Below are positions 22,879 to 31,646 of a DNA stretch of 63,048 nucleotides, piece after piece. The position numbers were made by a program, and so were the translations under genes. A model generated the notes under the pieces. It was given only the letters and a program-made list of their open reading frames with translations. It did not search any database and was not told the origin of the DNA. Origin of the DNA: a virus; IMG/VR virus record IMGVR_UViG_3300035112_000009, positions 1 to 63,048 of that record; one strand, written 5' to 3'. How positions within the stretch are numbered: the stretch's first letter is position 1; every line of letters starts with the position of its first letter.

Positions 22879-23379
22879 ATGAACGTAAATCTTAGCGAAG
22901 ACGAAATACGAGACGCTGTACGGGCTGTGGTTGACGAGGAGATGCCGGACGCTGTGCGAGTTGCCGTCCTGTCACACGCGGGCACTTTAATCAAAGACGC
23001 TGTAGCCGCTCGCATTGGGCCAGTCATAGACGAAATGCTGTCAAATGAACAGTTCGTTACGGGGCGATACGATGACGTTAAGACGCCGCTGGATCGACTG
23101 GTTAAGGGTGCGGTCAGCAAATATCTGGACGAGCGTGTTTTCCTGTACTCAAAAACAGACGACCGCCCTTCGGTTCGGTTTAGTGCCTCCGCTGGAAATA
23201 GCGGCCAGCCAACCCGTTTAGAAGCGTTCCTACGTTTCACGGTTGAGCGATTCTGCGACGAGCATTTAGCGACCAAGCTCGAACCAACCGTGAAGGCTTT
23301 CATTGAGCAACGCGGCGGGATTGAGAGCGTGGCCCGTGAGCAAATGGCCGCACTGTTGAAAGAAAAATTCAAACTGTGA
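22879..23379 (+). CDS. Hypothetical helical protein, 166 aa
   Basis: Behind AAAGGGAGAATTG. Two related acidic helical halves (VRAVVDEEMPDAVRVAVLSH and FCDEHLATKLEPTVKAFIEQ), the general look of a scaffold or adaptor protein. Unknown. Confidence 0.55.
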   Translation: MNVNLSEDEIRDAVRAVVDEEMPDAVRVAVLSHAGTLIKDAVAARIGPVIDEMLSNEQFVTGRYDDVKTPLDRLVKGAVSKYLDERVFLYSKTDDRPSVRFSASAGNSGQPTRLEAFLRFTVERFCDEHLATKLEPTVKAFIEQRGGIESVAREQMAALLKEKFKL

Positions 23380-23392
23380 AGGACGATTACTG

Positions 23393-23530
23393 ATGCTTGG
23401 AACTATGCTCACGCGCCACACTGAACCTGAACCTCTCAAGTCATGGCCCCGCACTCTGGGACGTGCTCTGGTGTTCATTGGGTTCATTGTTTTGTTTGGA
23501 GTGGTGTTGATGATTTGGAGTAATTCTTAA
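23393..23530 (+). CDS. Small membrane protein, 45 aa
   Basis: ATG 23393 to TAA 23528-23530. One strong transmembrane helix (ALVFIGFIVLFGVVLMIW) near the C terminus. Fills the gap between genes in the coupled operon. Confidence 0.5.
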   Translation: MLGTMLTRHTEPEPLKSWPRTLGRALVFIGFIVLFGVVLMIWSNS

Positions 23531-23561
23531 CGCGCTACGGGCGCAGAAAGTTGAAGTGATT

Positions 23562-24161
23562 ATGATCGAGATCAGCGCGAAGTATTGGCGAGATGCGCAA
23601 GCGTTCACTAAGCCAGAGGATAGGTTCACGAACATGCTGCGCGTGGAGCCATGCCCACTAGGAGGCGCATTTGTGATCGCTACGGACGGCACGAAGTTGG
23701 CTATCTTTCGAGACGCTGAGGCAGTGTGCGATGAGTCGCTCACGGTTGCCTATAAGAATCTGGACGCTCCCGATGTTGATCGAATTCGCCTTGCGCCAAA
23801 CGTAATTTTCCACATTAAGGACGGGCGGATCGTTGGCGGCGATGTTTACCCAGAGGCCAATTACCAGTTTCCGCAGTGGCGCAAAGTCATTCCCAAAATG
23901 CCCGCCGCTCCGGTCGTTGCGTTCCTTGATCCTAAGCAACTGGCGGCTTGTGCGCTGGGATCGTTTGCCTGTGCCGTAGTTCCGATTAAGCCGGACGCGC
24001 CAGCTTTTATCTTTCCGTCTGATCGACGTGACGCGTTTTCGATTTTAATGCCAGTCCGCGCGAGCCAATCAGAACCCGACTGGATGGCGTCAATCCGCGA
24101 ACCCGCTGATGTGCCGATTGCCGCGCCCCCGCAGGAAGCAGAGATAACCGAAAGGGAGTAG
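23562..24161 (+). CDS. Sliding-clamp (DnaN)-like protein
   Basis: 199 aa. The segment VEPCPLGGAFVIATDGTKLA and a later YQFPQWRKVIP resemble a beta-clamp domain as seen in phage clamp-like proteins. It is about half the length of a cellular clamp, so at most one to two domains. May recruit or mimic the host clamp. Start 23562 (ATG) preferred to GTG 23556. Confidence 0.55.
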   Translation: MIEISAKYWRDAQAFTKPEDRFTNMLRVEPCPLGGAFVIATDGTKLAIFRDAEAVCDESLTVAYKNLDAPDVDRIRLAPNVIFHIKDGRIVGGDVYPEANYQFPQWRKVIPKMPAAPVVAFLDPKQLAACALGSFACAVVPIKPDAPAFIFPSDRRDAFSILMPVRASQSEPDWMASIREPADVPIAAPPQEAEITERE

Positions 24162-24323
24162 ATGAGAGACGAAAATGAAGTTCAAGAAATGGCTGACAAG
24201 GCCGCAACCGCAGCGGACAAACCAAGTAAATCGTTCGGCATGACCTACGAGGAAGGCGTTCGCGCCGCGTTGGGTTGGGTGCTCGATGAAAGCATTCCAG
24301 ACGAAGAAAATCCGCTGGCGTAG
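24162..24323 (+). CDS. Small acidic protein, 53 aa
   Basis: ATG follows directly on the upstream TAG; GGGAG overlaps that stop. Strongly acidic, ends in a DESIPDEENP tail. Unknown. Confidence 0.5.
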   Translation: MRDENEVQEMADKAATAADKPSKSFGMTYEEGVRAALGWVLDESIPDEENPLA

Positions 24324-24341
24324 GCGGGGAAGGGAAGTGAG

Positions 24342-24581
24342 ATGAACGACTGTCGAAACTGTACGTGGGCCAAGTGGCAAATGACGGGCGGTAAGAAGCC
24401 GCGAATCAATAGCAATCAGCCGGGACAGTGTACCTACAGAGTTGAGCCCATGCCCGTGCTTCCGGCCGTCTTGGTTGAGTCGGGCGTTCAGAACGCTTTG
24501 CAACATGCGGTCATTCGCGGAGGTAGATCGATTTGGTCTGACAGCGCGTTCACAAACTGTGCGGTCTGGAAAAAGAAATGA
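24342..24581 (+). CDS. Hypothetical protein, 79 aa
   Basis: Good AAGGGAAGTGAG ribosome-binding site. CRNCTWAKW at the N terminus and NCAVWKKK at the C terminus, with a Pro-rich middle; probable metal site. Unknown. Confidence 0.5.
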   Translation: MNDCRNCTWAKWQMTGGKKPRINSNQPGQCTYRVEPMPVLPAVLVESGVQNALQHAVIRGGRSIWSDSAFTNCAVWKKK

Positions 24582-25135
24582 TCAAGCGCAAACCAACACA
24601 CAAGCAACTGGCGCGAACACCGTTCAAACGCCCCGCCCTGAGCGATTTGAAGCGCCCAGAGCGTAAGGCTGGCTTCGGGTCGAAAAGAGGCCCCAGCGGG
24701 ATGCTACGGGCAGGAATCGGGCCGCGACGGGTGAGCAAGGCTAAGACTGTGGCCGGCGCCAGCGAACGGGCGATCCGTGACGAGTGCGACGAGCTTACAC
24801 GGCGAATCGTTCTGAGAGACACAAGGTGCTGTTTCGTCTGCGGCCAGTTCGATGTTGAGCTTCACCCCGGCCACTACATTACCCGCAAGGTATTGGCACT
24901 TCGCTGGGACGTGAAACGGGCTGTCAGGCCACAGTGCAATACGTGTAACGCCCTGCACAACGAACGGCCCGAGCCGTACCGCTTGATCCTGGTACTCGAC
25001 ATCGGGGAATCCGCAGTGCGGGAAGTGGAGCGAATCGGCAAAGAAAACCCTCGGCTTGAGTATTCGGATCTTCTTGAAATCAGAGACGGACTCCGAAGGG
25101 AACTCGGGACTTATCAGAAAGCGAAGGCCGCATGA
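24578..25135 (+). CDS. ninG: NinG-like recombination protein
   Basis: 185 aa. Basic N terminus (KRKPTHKQLARTPFKRP), then CFVCG ... LHPGHYITRKVLALRW ... PQCNTCNALHNERPEPYR, matching the Cys/His nuclease-like core of lambda NinG. In lambda NinG participates in phage recombination. Third branched-DNA type enzyme candidate in this genome. Confidence 0.8.
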   Translation: MIKRKPTHKQLARTPFKRPALSDLKRPERKAGFGSKRGPSGMLRAGIGPRRVSKAKTVAGASERAIRDECDELTRRIVLRDTRCCFVCGQFDVELHPGHYITRKVLALRWDVKRAVRPQCNTCNALHNERPEPYRLILVLDIGESAVREVERIGKENPRLEYSDLLEIRDGLRRELGTYQKAKAA

Positions 25136-25407
25136 ACGCCGATTGCTATTACGAATCAAACCCCTTGAGCGGTGGAGTCGGATCGCACAGCAGCCGTTGT
25201 GCGCGAGAACTAGCAACCCCGCATTCAGTGCCAACGCATCACGTTCGGCTAGGCGGCTTTTGCGGGTTGATGTGCGGTCCCTGCGTTGCAGAGTTCGGAA
25301 AGCGGAAGGACTTCAAAGAGGCGATTGTGAGAGAGATAACAGAGGCCCCAAAGCCGGAAATACTTAAGCACTGTGAAACCTGTACGTGCGGAGGCGTAGC
25401 CCAATGA
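25132..25407 (+). CDS. Cys-rich small protein, 91 aa
   Basis: ATGA coupling. Multiple Cys (FCGLMCGPCVAEF, CETCTCGG) suggest two metal sites. Unknown. Confidence 0.5.
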   Translation: MNADCYYESNPLSGGVGSHSSRCARELATPHSVPTHHVRLGGFCGLMCGPCVAEFGKRKDFKEAIVREITEAPKPEILKHCETCTCGGVAQ

Positions 25408-25664
25408 CTGACATAAACAAAGCGGCAAAAGAGATCGCGGAAGACTTCAGCCACGACGACTCTGAGGAGCGAGTGCTGACTGATGCCATCGTCGCGCTCG
25501 TTGAAAAGGTGCGAGAGGATTGTGCGGGCGCGGTTTGCCCGTACTGTCGAATCGGTGTGCCAGTTGAGTACCAAGACGCTGGCAAGACATGGATACATGA
25601 CGGCGCGGCTGGTATGTGGAAAGTCTGTCTAGCCGACGCTATCCGTTCAGGAGGTAAGGCATGA
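25404..25664 (+). CDS. Hypothetical protein, 86 aa
   Basis: Start 25404 overlaps the upstream stop. Helical acidic half followed by AVCPYCRIG. Unknown. Confidence 0.5.
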   Translation: MTDINKAAKEIAEDFSHDDSEERVLTDAIVALVEKVREDCAGAVCPYCRIGVPVEYQDAGKTWIHDGAAGMWKVCLADAIRSGGKA

Positions 25665-25837
25665 CTGAACCTATTGATTACGCGAAGTGCAAAACAGATC
25701 GGACAGGGCTATACATCATGGTCTTTCTGCTCCTTTTGTCAGGCCCGTGCAGTTCAAATCCATCCACAAGGGTGTTGAATACGAAACTGGATCGCATTGA
25801 AGCCATGAAGCCCTGTAGTCAGGAGCAAGTCAAATGA
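25661..25837 (+). CDS. Small protein with hydrophobic segment, 58 aa
   Basis: ATG 25661 and TGA 25835-25837 each overlap a neighbour by 4 bases, so this unlisted frame completes the coupled operon. Central segment LYIMVFLLLLSGPC is membrane-like or a lipoprotein-type signal, but the lipobox is imperfect. Confidence 0.5.
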   Translation: MTEPIDYAKCKTDRTGLYIMVFLLLLSGPCSSNPSTRVLNTKLDRIEAMKPCSQEQVK

Positions 25838-26229
25838 CGGAATCAAGTGAGACGGTGAAAGCACCTGAGAGTTGCGTGAAGTGCGATGAGTTTTACGAAG
25901 GCGTGAGATCCGACTTCATGCGCGCACTCGACCGCGAAGATATGGCGATCAAGATGCTTATTGACGCGGGAGTAATCTGCCCGCCGCGCGTCCTGCTCCT
26001 GAGACGCTACCAAACGAGCCAGAGCGACATGAGTTCGAGGGTATCGGCGGTATGTTGGCAGAGTGCATGCGTTGCGGACAATACTTCGGTGCCCCAATAC
26101 ACCTGCCAGTCGATAAGAGTGTACCAGTACATCAACCCGGCCCTGAGTCGCAGTTCGAGAGAGACTTTGCCCAGTGGACTGAACAAGTCGAACGCGAGAA
26201 TGAGGCCACGCGGAGATCAGAGCAAATGA
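25834..26229 (+). CDS. Hypothetical protein, possibly frameshifted
   Basis: Residues 1-50 look protein-like (CVKCDEFYEGV, then a helix ending AGVICPP). After about base 25985 this frame becomes Arg/Ser/Cys-rich and unconvincing, while the -1 frame reads PAPETLPNEPERHEFEGIGG straight into the next gene. A single gene 25834-26525 with a -1 shift, or an indel, fits better than two genes. Confidence 0.45.
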   Translation: MTESSETVKAPESCVKCDEFYEGVRSDFMRALDREDMAIKMLIDAGVICPPRVLLLRRYQTSQSDMSSRVSAVCWQSACVADNTSVPQYTCQSIRVYQYINPALSRSSRETLPSGLNKSNARMRPRGDQSK

Positions 26230-26525
26230 CGGCAGAGGATATGGCGACACGGGTACATCAACCCGCCGCAGGGGAGCAACCAACCAACGAAACTCCTGAA
26301 TGCTTCTGCGGTGTTGAACTAGAAGCTGGCATATGCCCAAACGGTCACGATCCTGCCCTTTTGGACGAAGTTGATCGCCGCAAGGACGCGGTTGTTGATG
26401 CCGCTGTTGCGTGGCACCAAAGCGGACGCGAAGGTGACGATACCTGGTTTGATAAAGGCGAAGTGTTGGGACGTGCGATAGATGAGCTATTAGCAGTCCG
26501 CGAGTGGCACAAGGAGAACCTATGA
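26052..26525 (+). CDS. Hypothetical protein, 157 aa (3' part of possible split gene)
   Basis: Starts AECMRCGQYFGAP; later CFCGVELEAGICPNGH, so two zinc-type sites. Coding quality extends upstream of this ATG for about 25 codons to a stop near 25960, which suggests fusion with the preceding gene. GAGGG ten bases before the ATG would also permit an independent start. Confidence 0.5.
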   Translation: MLAECMRCGQYFGAPIHLPVDKSVPVHQPGPESQFERDFAQWTEQVERENEATRRSEQMTAEDMATRVHQPAAGEQPTNETPECFCGVELEAGICPNGHDPALLDEVDRRKDAVVDAAVAWHQSGREGDDTWFDKGEVLGRAIDELLAVREWHKENL

Positions 26526-27241
26526 GCGATAAACCAACAGAGTCGTGTGAGTTTTGCGATCATCCGACCGCGTTCTTTCCCGCCGCTCCAGAACACGGCA
26601 AATTCATTCATCGTGGACGCGACAACGAAGCCGAAGCATGTACCGCACCTGAGCGCAAATGCTCGAACTGTGGCGCGATAAAAACATCGCCAGAGTGTTG
26701 GGATTGTCAGTTTACGGAAGTGCCAGAGTCAGCGCAGAGCGTCACCCCAGAGGGCGCGCAGGAGCCACCAGAGCGAATCCGAGTCTGTGTCCGAGCGGGC
26801 AAGAGCGACTGGATCGGAATCGCTTACGCGCCGAACGCAAGCCAGCCCGATACGATTGTTGAATACGTCCGGGCCGACCTCGCCACCCGTACCCCTGCAA
26901 GCCCTGACGTAGAACAAGTTGCCGAGCAAGTTGCGCGGGCAATCTTGCCCATGTTCGACCCGTGGCACATAGACATGGATAAGGCCGCAGCGGACGCCAA
27001 GAAACTTATCATCCCGATCATCGCCGCTGCTCTATCTGCTCCCCGGCCAGAACCAAAACAGATCGTCGATGCCGTGATGAGTTGCTTACAGCAAACCACC
27101 GAGGGAGATGTTTACGTTGATGAGTTGCGGGCGAAGGTTTTAGTGGGTCGCATCTTGCGCGGAGATTGCCCGCCATCCGACCTGAGAGCGAATGCCAAGT
27201 ACGATCTTCAAACCTCAACTGAGGTCGCTCGCGGGAAGTAG
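26522..27241 (+). CDS. Hypothetical protein, 239 aa
   Basis: Last gene of the rightward operon, ATGA-coupled. N-terminal zinc sites (CEFCDHP, CSNCGAI ... CWDCQ), then a beta region (IRVCVRAGKSDWIGIAYAP) and a helical C-terminal domain. Unknown. Confidence 0.55.
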   Translation: MSDKPTESCEFCDHPTAFFPAAPEHGKFIHRGRDNEAEACTAPERKCSNCGAIKTSPECWDCQFTEVPESAQSVTPEGAQEPPERIRVCVRAGKSDWIGIAYAPNASQPDTIVEYVRADLATRTPASPDVEQVAEQVARAILPMFDPWHIDMDKAAADAKKLIIPIIAAALSAPRPEPKQIVDAVMSCLQQTTEGDVYVDELRAKVLVGRILRGDCPPSDLRANAKYDLQTSTEVARGK

Positions 27242-27266
27242 CCCCCACTGGCTATCCCTGAACCCT

Positions 27267-27279
27267 GGTAGGACCTACC
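27267..27279. other. Perfect inverted repeat at the convergence of early and late operons
   Basis: GGTAGG-A-CCTACC lies between the end of the rightward operon (27241) and the stop of the leftward tail-fibre gene (27275). No T tract; it may still help stop or process converging transcripts. Confidence 0.35.
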
Positions 27280-28429
27280 TAACCCGCCGCGCCGAAATAA
27301 ACGCATTACTGGACATAGTGCTAACGGTGAAGACTGCTCGTCCGACGAGATAGACCGTGGTGGTAGCACTCAAGGATAACCGAACAGCAGGTAGTGCCTG
27401 AGTGATGACACTGGAGGCTCCTGGCACGTATGCGGCCCTTAGATCGTCGAGGTACTTGCCGCTGGTGGCGTCTACGGTATTGTCAGTCGTGTTAATCGCG
27501 GTCACTAATTCAGTGATGCTGGTAGTCGAGGCGGGCAGGAAGTAGACGATGCCCGTAACGTCCCAATCGCCAGCGGTGAGACTGATGCTGGTAAGAGATT
27601 TAGAGGTCGCGGTGGTGATGGAGACGCCAGCAGCACTCGCGGTGACGTACTCGCCTACCGATCCAGCATTGGCATTGTTATTGGTGGTCGTGCCGACGAT
27701 CCCGTTGGTTTGAGAGGGAGTAAAAGTACCAGTCGAGCTAAGGGTGGTAAACGAACCCGCCAGCGGCGTCGAGGTGCCGATGACGACGTTGTTAAGCTGG
27801 TTGCCGCCACCTGCTACAGTGCCGCCAAGCGTAAACGCTGGAATAGTGCCTGCTGAAGAAGGCGAGCCTAACGCCCCACCATTTAGCACGGGCGCACCTG
27901 CGGAACCAACGTTAACACCAAGCGCTGTCTGAACACCGGTGCCGAAGGTAATCGTATTTTGTTTTAGATCCAGTGCGGTTTGCTGCGCGGTGCTTACCGG
28001 CTTATTGACATCACTCGTATTGTCAACGTTACCCAGTCCAATGTCACCTTTCGCCAGTGCGACGCTGTTGATTTTGTAGGTTTGTCCCGAAGGGATGTTC
28101 ACCGATCCACTGTCATCAATCGTCACCAGCGAGTTTTGAAGCGTCTTGCCGCCAGCGCCGTCGAATCGAGCTACTGCATTATCCGTTGACGAGGCGGGGC
28201 CGGCCACGTCCCCGGGGGTGCCCCCCGAAGTGATTTTCGCACAAACTCCCGCAGCGTTACGTTCCCAATTCACGAGACTCGTGGCGTTATAATAAATCTT
28301 CCCGACCACGCAAGTTGATGCTCCGGTAATGTCCGTCGTCACCTTGACCACTTCTTTAGTGGATACCTGAGCACTCACGCAGATAGTCAAAGAACAGAGC
28401 AGAAAGAATAGAATTACGACTCGTTTCAT
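27275..28429 (-). CDS. Tail-fibre-like protein with an N-terminal signal peptide
   Basis: 384 aa. Residues 1-20 are a Sec signal (MKRVVILFFLLCSLTICVSA before QVSTKE). The rest is Gly/Ser/Thr/Asn-rich with fibre motifs (KGDIGLGNVDNTSDVNKPVS, LGSPSSAG, PLAGSFTTLSSTG) as in phage tail fibres. Last late gene, directly after the tailspike. A signal peptide on a virion fibre is unusual; it might be a secreted or surface protein instead. Confidence 0.7.
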   Translation of the reverse strand: MKRVVILFFLLCSLTICVSAQVSTKEVVKVTTDITGASTCVVGKIYYNATSLVNWERNAAGVCAKITSGGTPGDVAGPASSTDNAVARFDGAGGKTLQNSLVTIDDSGSVNIPSGQTYKINSVALAKGDIGLGNVDNTSDVNKPVSTAQQTALDLKQNTITFGTGVQTALGVNVGSAGAPVLNGGALGSPSSAGTIPAFTLGGTVAGGGNQLNNVVIGTSTPLAGSFTTLSSTGTFTPSQTNGIVGTTTNNNANAGSVGEYVTASAAGVSITTATSKSLTSISLTAGDWDVTGIVYFLPASTTSITELVTAINTTDNTVDATSGKYLDDLRAAYVPGASSVITQALPAVRLSLSATTTVYLVGRAVFTVSTMSSNAFISARRVR

Positions 28430-28444
28430 TTTTAGTTTCCCTCG

Positions 28445-30676
28445 TTAGCCTTCAGCCGTGAACCTCACCGTTTCCAGCGATACATTAGCGTTGCTGCCAA
28501 TCTCTACCGTGACATCTCCCGCTGACGTGACGGTAACAACTCCAAAAGTATTCCCAGCCCGCACGATAAAGGACTCGTCACTGCCGGGCCGGAAACCAGT
28601 AGGCAGTGAAAAGGCTACCGCAGGCACCGTACCGCTCTTGATCATCCCTCGCAGCAACACTTCCGCCCCGCGCATTCGATAACCCGATGTCTGGTAGGGC
28701 GCTCCAAAGTTTACCCAGCTATTTAGCAGTGTAGGAGCGTTCCATTTCGGGCCGGAAAGCGCCCCCGTCGAGTATCGCTTCATGGAAGTACGCCAGTCAG
28801 TTGTAGACGAGTTATCCGTTACCGTACCTGAGCCTGAAATGTCCCACGACGGATGATCGTCAATCACCGTGCCCAGCGCGCTCGCTTCCGTAGTAAAACT
28901 GTTAAAGCCCCCACCCCTAATAACCGCATAGCGCGCAGCATTCTTAATGGTGGTAGCGCCCGTGGAGAGAACATTAGTGAAGATGTTTCCGTAGCCTGCA
29001 TCGCTGAAATCATCTCCCGTGTTGGATTCGCAATCAGTACCGATGAATGTATTACCCTCACAAGTGGAGGCTAGAATGACTCCGGCACCGCCGTTCCCCT
29101 CAGACGATCCTCCAATGAATTGACACTGCCAAGTGTTAGCGAGGTCGATACCATTGCCGCTCGTACCCTCAATAATCGGGTTGATGAAGGTGCAGGCTTG
29201 GACGGTTTCCCCCGCATTCCGAATGTTAGTGACGATACCTTTTGCTGGCTGAACTACTACCGTATCCTCATTCTGGGAATACCGTAGATTGTCGTAAGTG
29301 CTCAAGATGGCGAAGTGAAATTCGAACGCCGCTGTGGTCACGTCTCGAACTTGAATATTTCGCACGATGGCATGATGACAGGCTTCCATGTACATGCCGC
29401 GAGTAGCAGTGGCGCTGCCGATGATCACGAAATCTGAGAAGTTTACGCCAAAAGTTCCACTTCCCGGTGTTGCCGCCCCAATGAAACTTGTTGCGTTACC
29501 TGTTCCGGTGAACTTCAGGATATTTCCATTGCCGATGAGGCGAATGTGTTTCTTGGCCCAATTTGGAGCGGTAGAGTAGGCGTAGTAAGCCGGGGAGCCA
29601 TCAGGCTGTGAAGTGAAGATATAGGTAGAGTTAGCGCTCCACGTAATAGCCGTGTCCCATCCGATATAAGGGGATGCCAACGTGCCAGCACCTGACGTAG
29701 CTGCCAGTGCCACGCTGACCACGGACGCGAGAGGATCGCCAAAACCTCGCACCTCGCCTCCAAAGAGCTCAATCACGGCCACTGTATCGCCATTGGTTAC
29801 AGATCGCACCCTCCCAATAACCTGACCAGAAGGCGGATACGATGCCTGCGCATGAAGCTGACCATTCACAGTAGGAGAGATGACAACGTAATAACCTTCC
29901 GTCCCGTCCATAACGGAATCAAAGAACGGAGAGCTTTGCGAGCCTCCAATGGCAACCGTAACCGCGCCGACGATTCCGGACGCAACTATTCCAATACATC
30001 CTTTGGTATCGGAGGTGGTAGTGATAACTGCGTTGGCACCTACCATCTTGACGGGATGTCCTATGGCTAGTGAGCCGTCACCAGAGTAGGAAAAAGTCAT
30101 CAGCAAGGGGGTATCTGCCATCGGTGCCCGATTGTCCGTGTTTCGAGGATCGTTATCTCCTACTGCTATGGGGTTGGACGCGGAGACGGGCGCGACGCTG
30201 ATCTTAGTGCGACCTTTAAGCGTGGTTGAAGCGTCGGCCAACGTACCGACTGCAAGCGCGATCTGGGTATTGGTTTCAGTTTTGGTGTAAACCGAAGTAT
30301 CCCTTAATGGCTGTTTCCCGTTCTTGTTGATCTTGATCTGTGCCCAGGTAACAGTCGGCTCAAACGATGAAGGCAGGGGGAAATTATCGAGCACTGTACT
30401 GACAACGCTCTTAATTCCTATGCGGTGGAGAGTTACTGTCCAGCGAGCCGTTTGATCATCTAACCCTGCTGATGTGGCTGGCAGGGTTAGATTTGGAATC
30501 GTAGGACGGAGTGCCGTGATGGTTCCGGTCCCCACGACACGAGATTCGTTCGCAGGAACGACTTCGCTTTCAGCCGAAACCCACGCCTTGTTGGATTTAG
30601 CGCGAACCTCGAAAGTAGAATCTCGCGAGTTGGGCCAGTCTGCCCAATACTCTGCCGATTGAATCGTTACGCTCAT
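28445..30676 (-). CDS. Tailspike with parallel beta-helix
   Basis: 743 aa from ATG 30676. N-terminal 100 residues are virion-binding-like; about 360-600 shows right-handed beta-helix repeats (HIRLIGNGNILKFTGTG, IVRNIQVRDVTTAAFEF, CTFINPIIEGTSGNGIDL, NTFIGTDCESNTGDD). The C-terminal beta domain is trimer-tip-like. Probably binds and perhaps cleaves host surface glycan; catalytic residues cannot be assigned by eye. Confidence 0.75.
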   Translation of the reverse strand: MSVTIQSAEYWADWPNSRDSTFEVRAKSNKAWVSAESEVVPANESRVVGTGTITALRPTIPNLTLPATSAGLDDQTARWTVTLHRIGIKSVVSTVLDNFPLPSSFEPTVTWAQIKINKNGKQPLRDTSVYTKTETNTQIALAVGTLADASTTLKGRTKISVAPVSASNPIAVGDNDPRNTDNRAPMADTPLLMTFSYSGDGSLAIGHPVKMVGANAVITTTSDTKGCIGIVASGIVGAVTVAIGGSQSSPFFDSVMDGTEGYYVVISPTVNGQLHAQASYPPSGQVIGRVRSVTNGDTVAVIELFGGEVRGFGDPLASVVSVALAATSGAGTLASPYIGWDTAITWSANSTYIFTSQPDGSPAYYAYSTAPNWAKKHIRLIGNGNILKFTGTGNATSFIGAATPGSGTFGVNFSDFVIIGSATATRGMYMEACHHAIVRNIQVRDVTTAAFEFHFAILSTYDNLRYSQNEDTVVVQPAKGIVTNIRNAGETVQACTFINPIIEGTSGNGIDLANTWQCQFIGGSSEGNGGAGVILASTCEGNTFIGTDCESNTGDDFSDAGYGNIFTNVLSTGATTIKNAARYAVIRGGGFNSFTTEASALGTVIDDHPSWDISGSGTVTDNSSTTDWRTSMKRYSTGALSGPKWNAPTLLNSWVNFGAPYQTSGYRMRGAEVLLRGMIKSGTVPAVAFSLPTGFRPGSDESFIVRAGNTFGVVTVTSAGDVTVEIGSNANVSLETVRFTAEG

Positions 30677-31287
30677 TTCTTGAAGAAGCCAGTGCCGCCT
30701 GTTGCCATGCCCGCACCGACTCCAGCCGCGCCCTGAATGCCCGCCATGAGGAGGTTGGACCAAATAGAGGGAGCCGGTCGAAAGTTAGTCCACTGATTCG
30801 TTGAATTCTGTGATTGATTTGAGGTGAGCCCAGCCAGCCCCATAGTTCTCTGTTGCTGCAATCCAAGCAGAGGCATGATCGATCCGCGCATCTCAGCGTC
30901 TTTCATGCGATACGCCGCCTCTAACCCGCCTGCGGCTTCCTGTTGTCTCTGATCGTCTGATTGTTGACGGAGTAAAGCGCCTAAACCTGGATTCGTGTTT
31001 TGAGCGCCCATCTGGATCAAGCCTCGACCCATCCGTTCGCCTTGCTGCCTTTGGGCTGCGCCTTGATACAAGTTGACGCTGGGCCCCATGCCTCTCATTG
31101 TGGCGATGTCAATAGGACCATTCTTTCCCGACGTGTCAGCAAGCCAATTCGTCTGTTCTGTTTCCAGCGCCGTCTCAACGGGTTTGGGGGCAGTGGCCGC
31201 GGCCAGTGCTGCTTGCTGTGCTGCTCGATCAGCGGCCTGTTGGCGCTCAAGTTCAGCGAGTTTGTTCTTGTCTGTGCGATCTTTCAT
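30673..31287 (-). CDS. Putative internal virion protein
   Basis: 204 aa. Gln/Ala-rich helical body (RQQAADRAAQQAALAAA, LRQQSDDQRQQEAAGG) and a Gly-rich hydrophobic C terminus (GIQGAAGVGAGMATGGTG), the usual look of podovirus ejection proteins. 4-bp overlap with both neighbours. Confidence 0.5.
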   Translation of the reverse strand: MKDRTDKNKLAELERQQAADRAAQQAALAAATAPKPVETALETEQTNWLADTSGKNGPIDIATMRGMGPSVNLYQGAAQRQQGERMGRGLIQMGAQNTNPGLGALLRQQSDDQRQQEAAGGLEAAYRMKDAEMRGSIMPLLGLQQQRTMGLAGLTSNQSQNSTNQWTNFRPAPSIWSNLLMAGIQGAAGVGAGMATGGTGFFKK

Positions 31288-31643
31288 TTACGTCTCCAAA
31301 TCACGCCGGGAATCGGTAAGAATCCAATACGATGGACAAGCGTTTCAACATGAGGATTAGTTGTAACCAGCATCTCTGCAAAGCCTTCGGTGTTGTATTT
31401 CTTGATCTCGGTTGCGAGATGCAGAGCCAATCCGTTGCCCCTTGTTTCTCTTGCAACCCATAGCGGCGAAACGTGCCAAGTTCTTTCGGCGCCCACGCAT
31501 CCGACGATCTGATCGCCATCGAATGCCGCAAGCATAATGCTTTGCTCAGGTTTAAGTTCTGGGAGTGGATCGTCAGAACGACACTCTGCGTATGCGTGAG
31601 CAAGTTCAGGCCATCGTTCAGGGGGTAGGGGTTCAATTCTCAT
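31284..31643 (-). CDS. GNAT-family N-acetyltransferase
   Basis: 119 aa. The acetyl-CoA loop region reads VSPLWVARETRGNGLALHL, the GNAT motif A, preceded by strand DQIVGCVGAE. Embedded among tail genes. Phages often carry GNATs here; the substrate (virion or host protein) is unknown. Confidence 0.75.
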   Translation of the reverse strand: MRIEPLPPERWPELAHAYAECRSDDPLPELKPEQSIMLAAFDGDQIVGCVGAERTWHVSPLWVARETRGNGLALHLATEIKKYNTEGFAEMLVTTNPHVETLVHRIGFLPIPGVIWRRK

Positions 31644-31646
31644 GCG

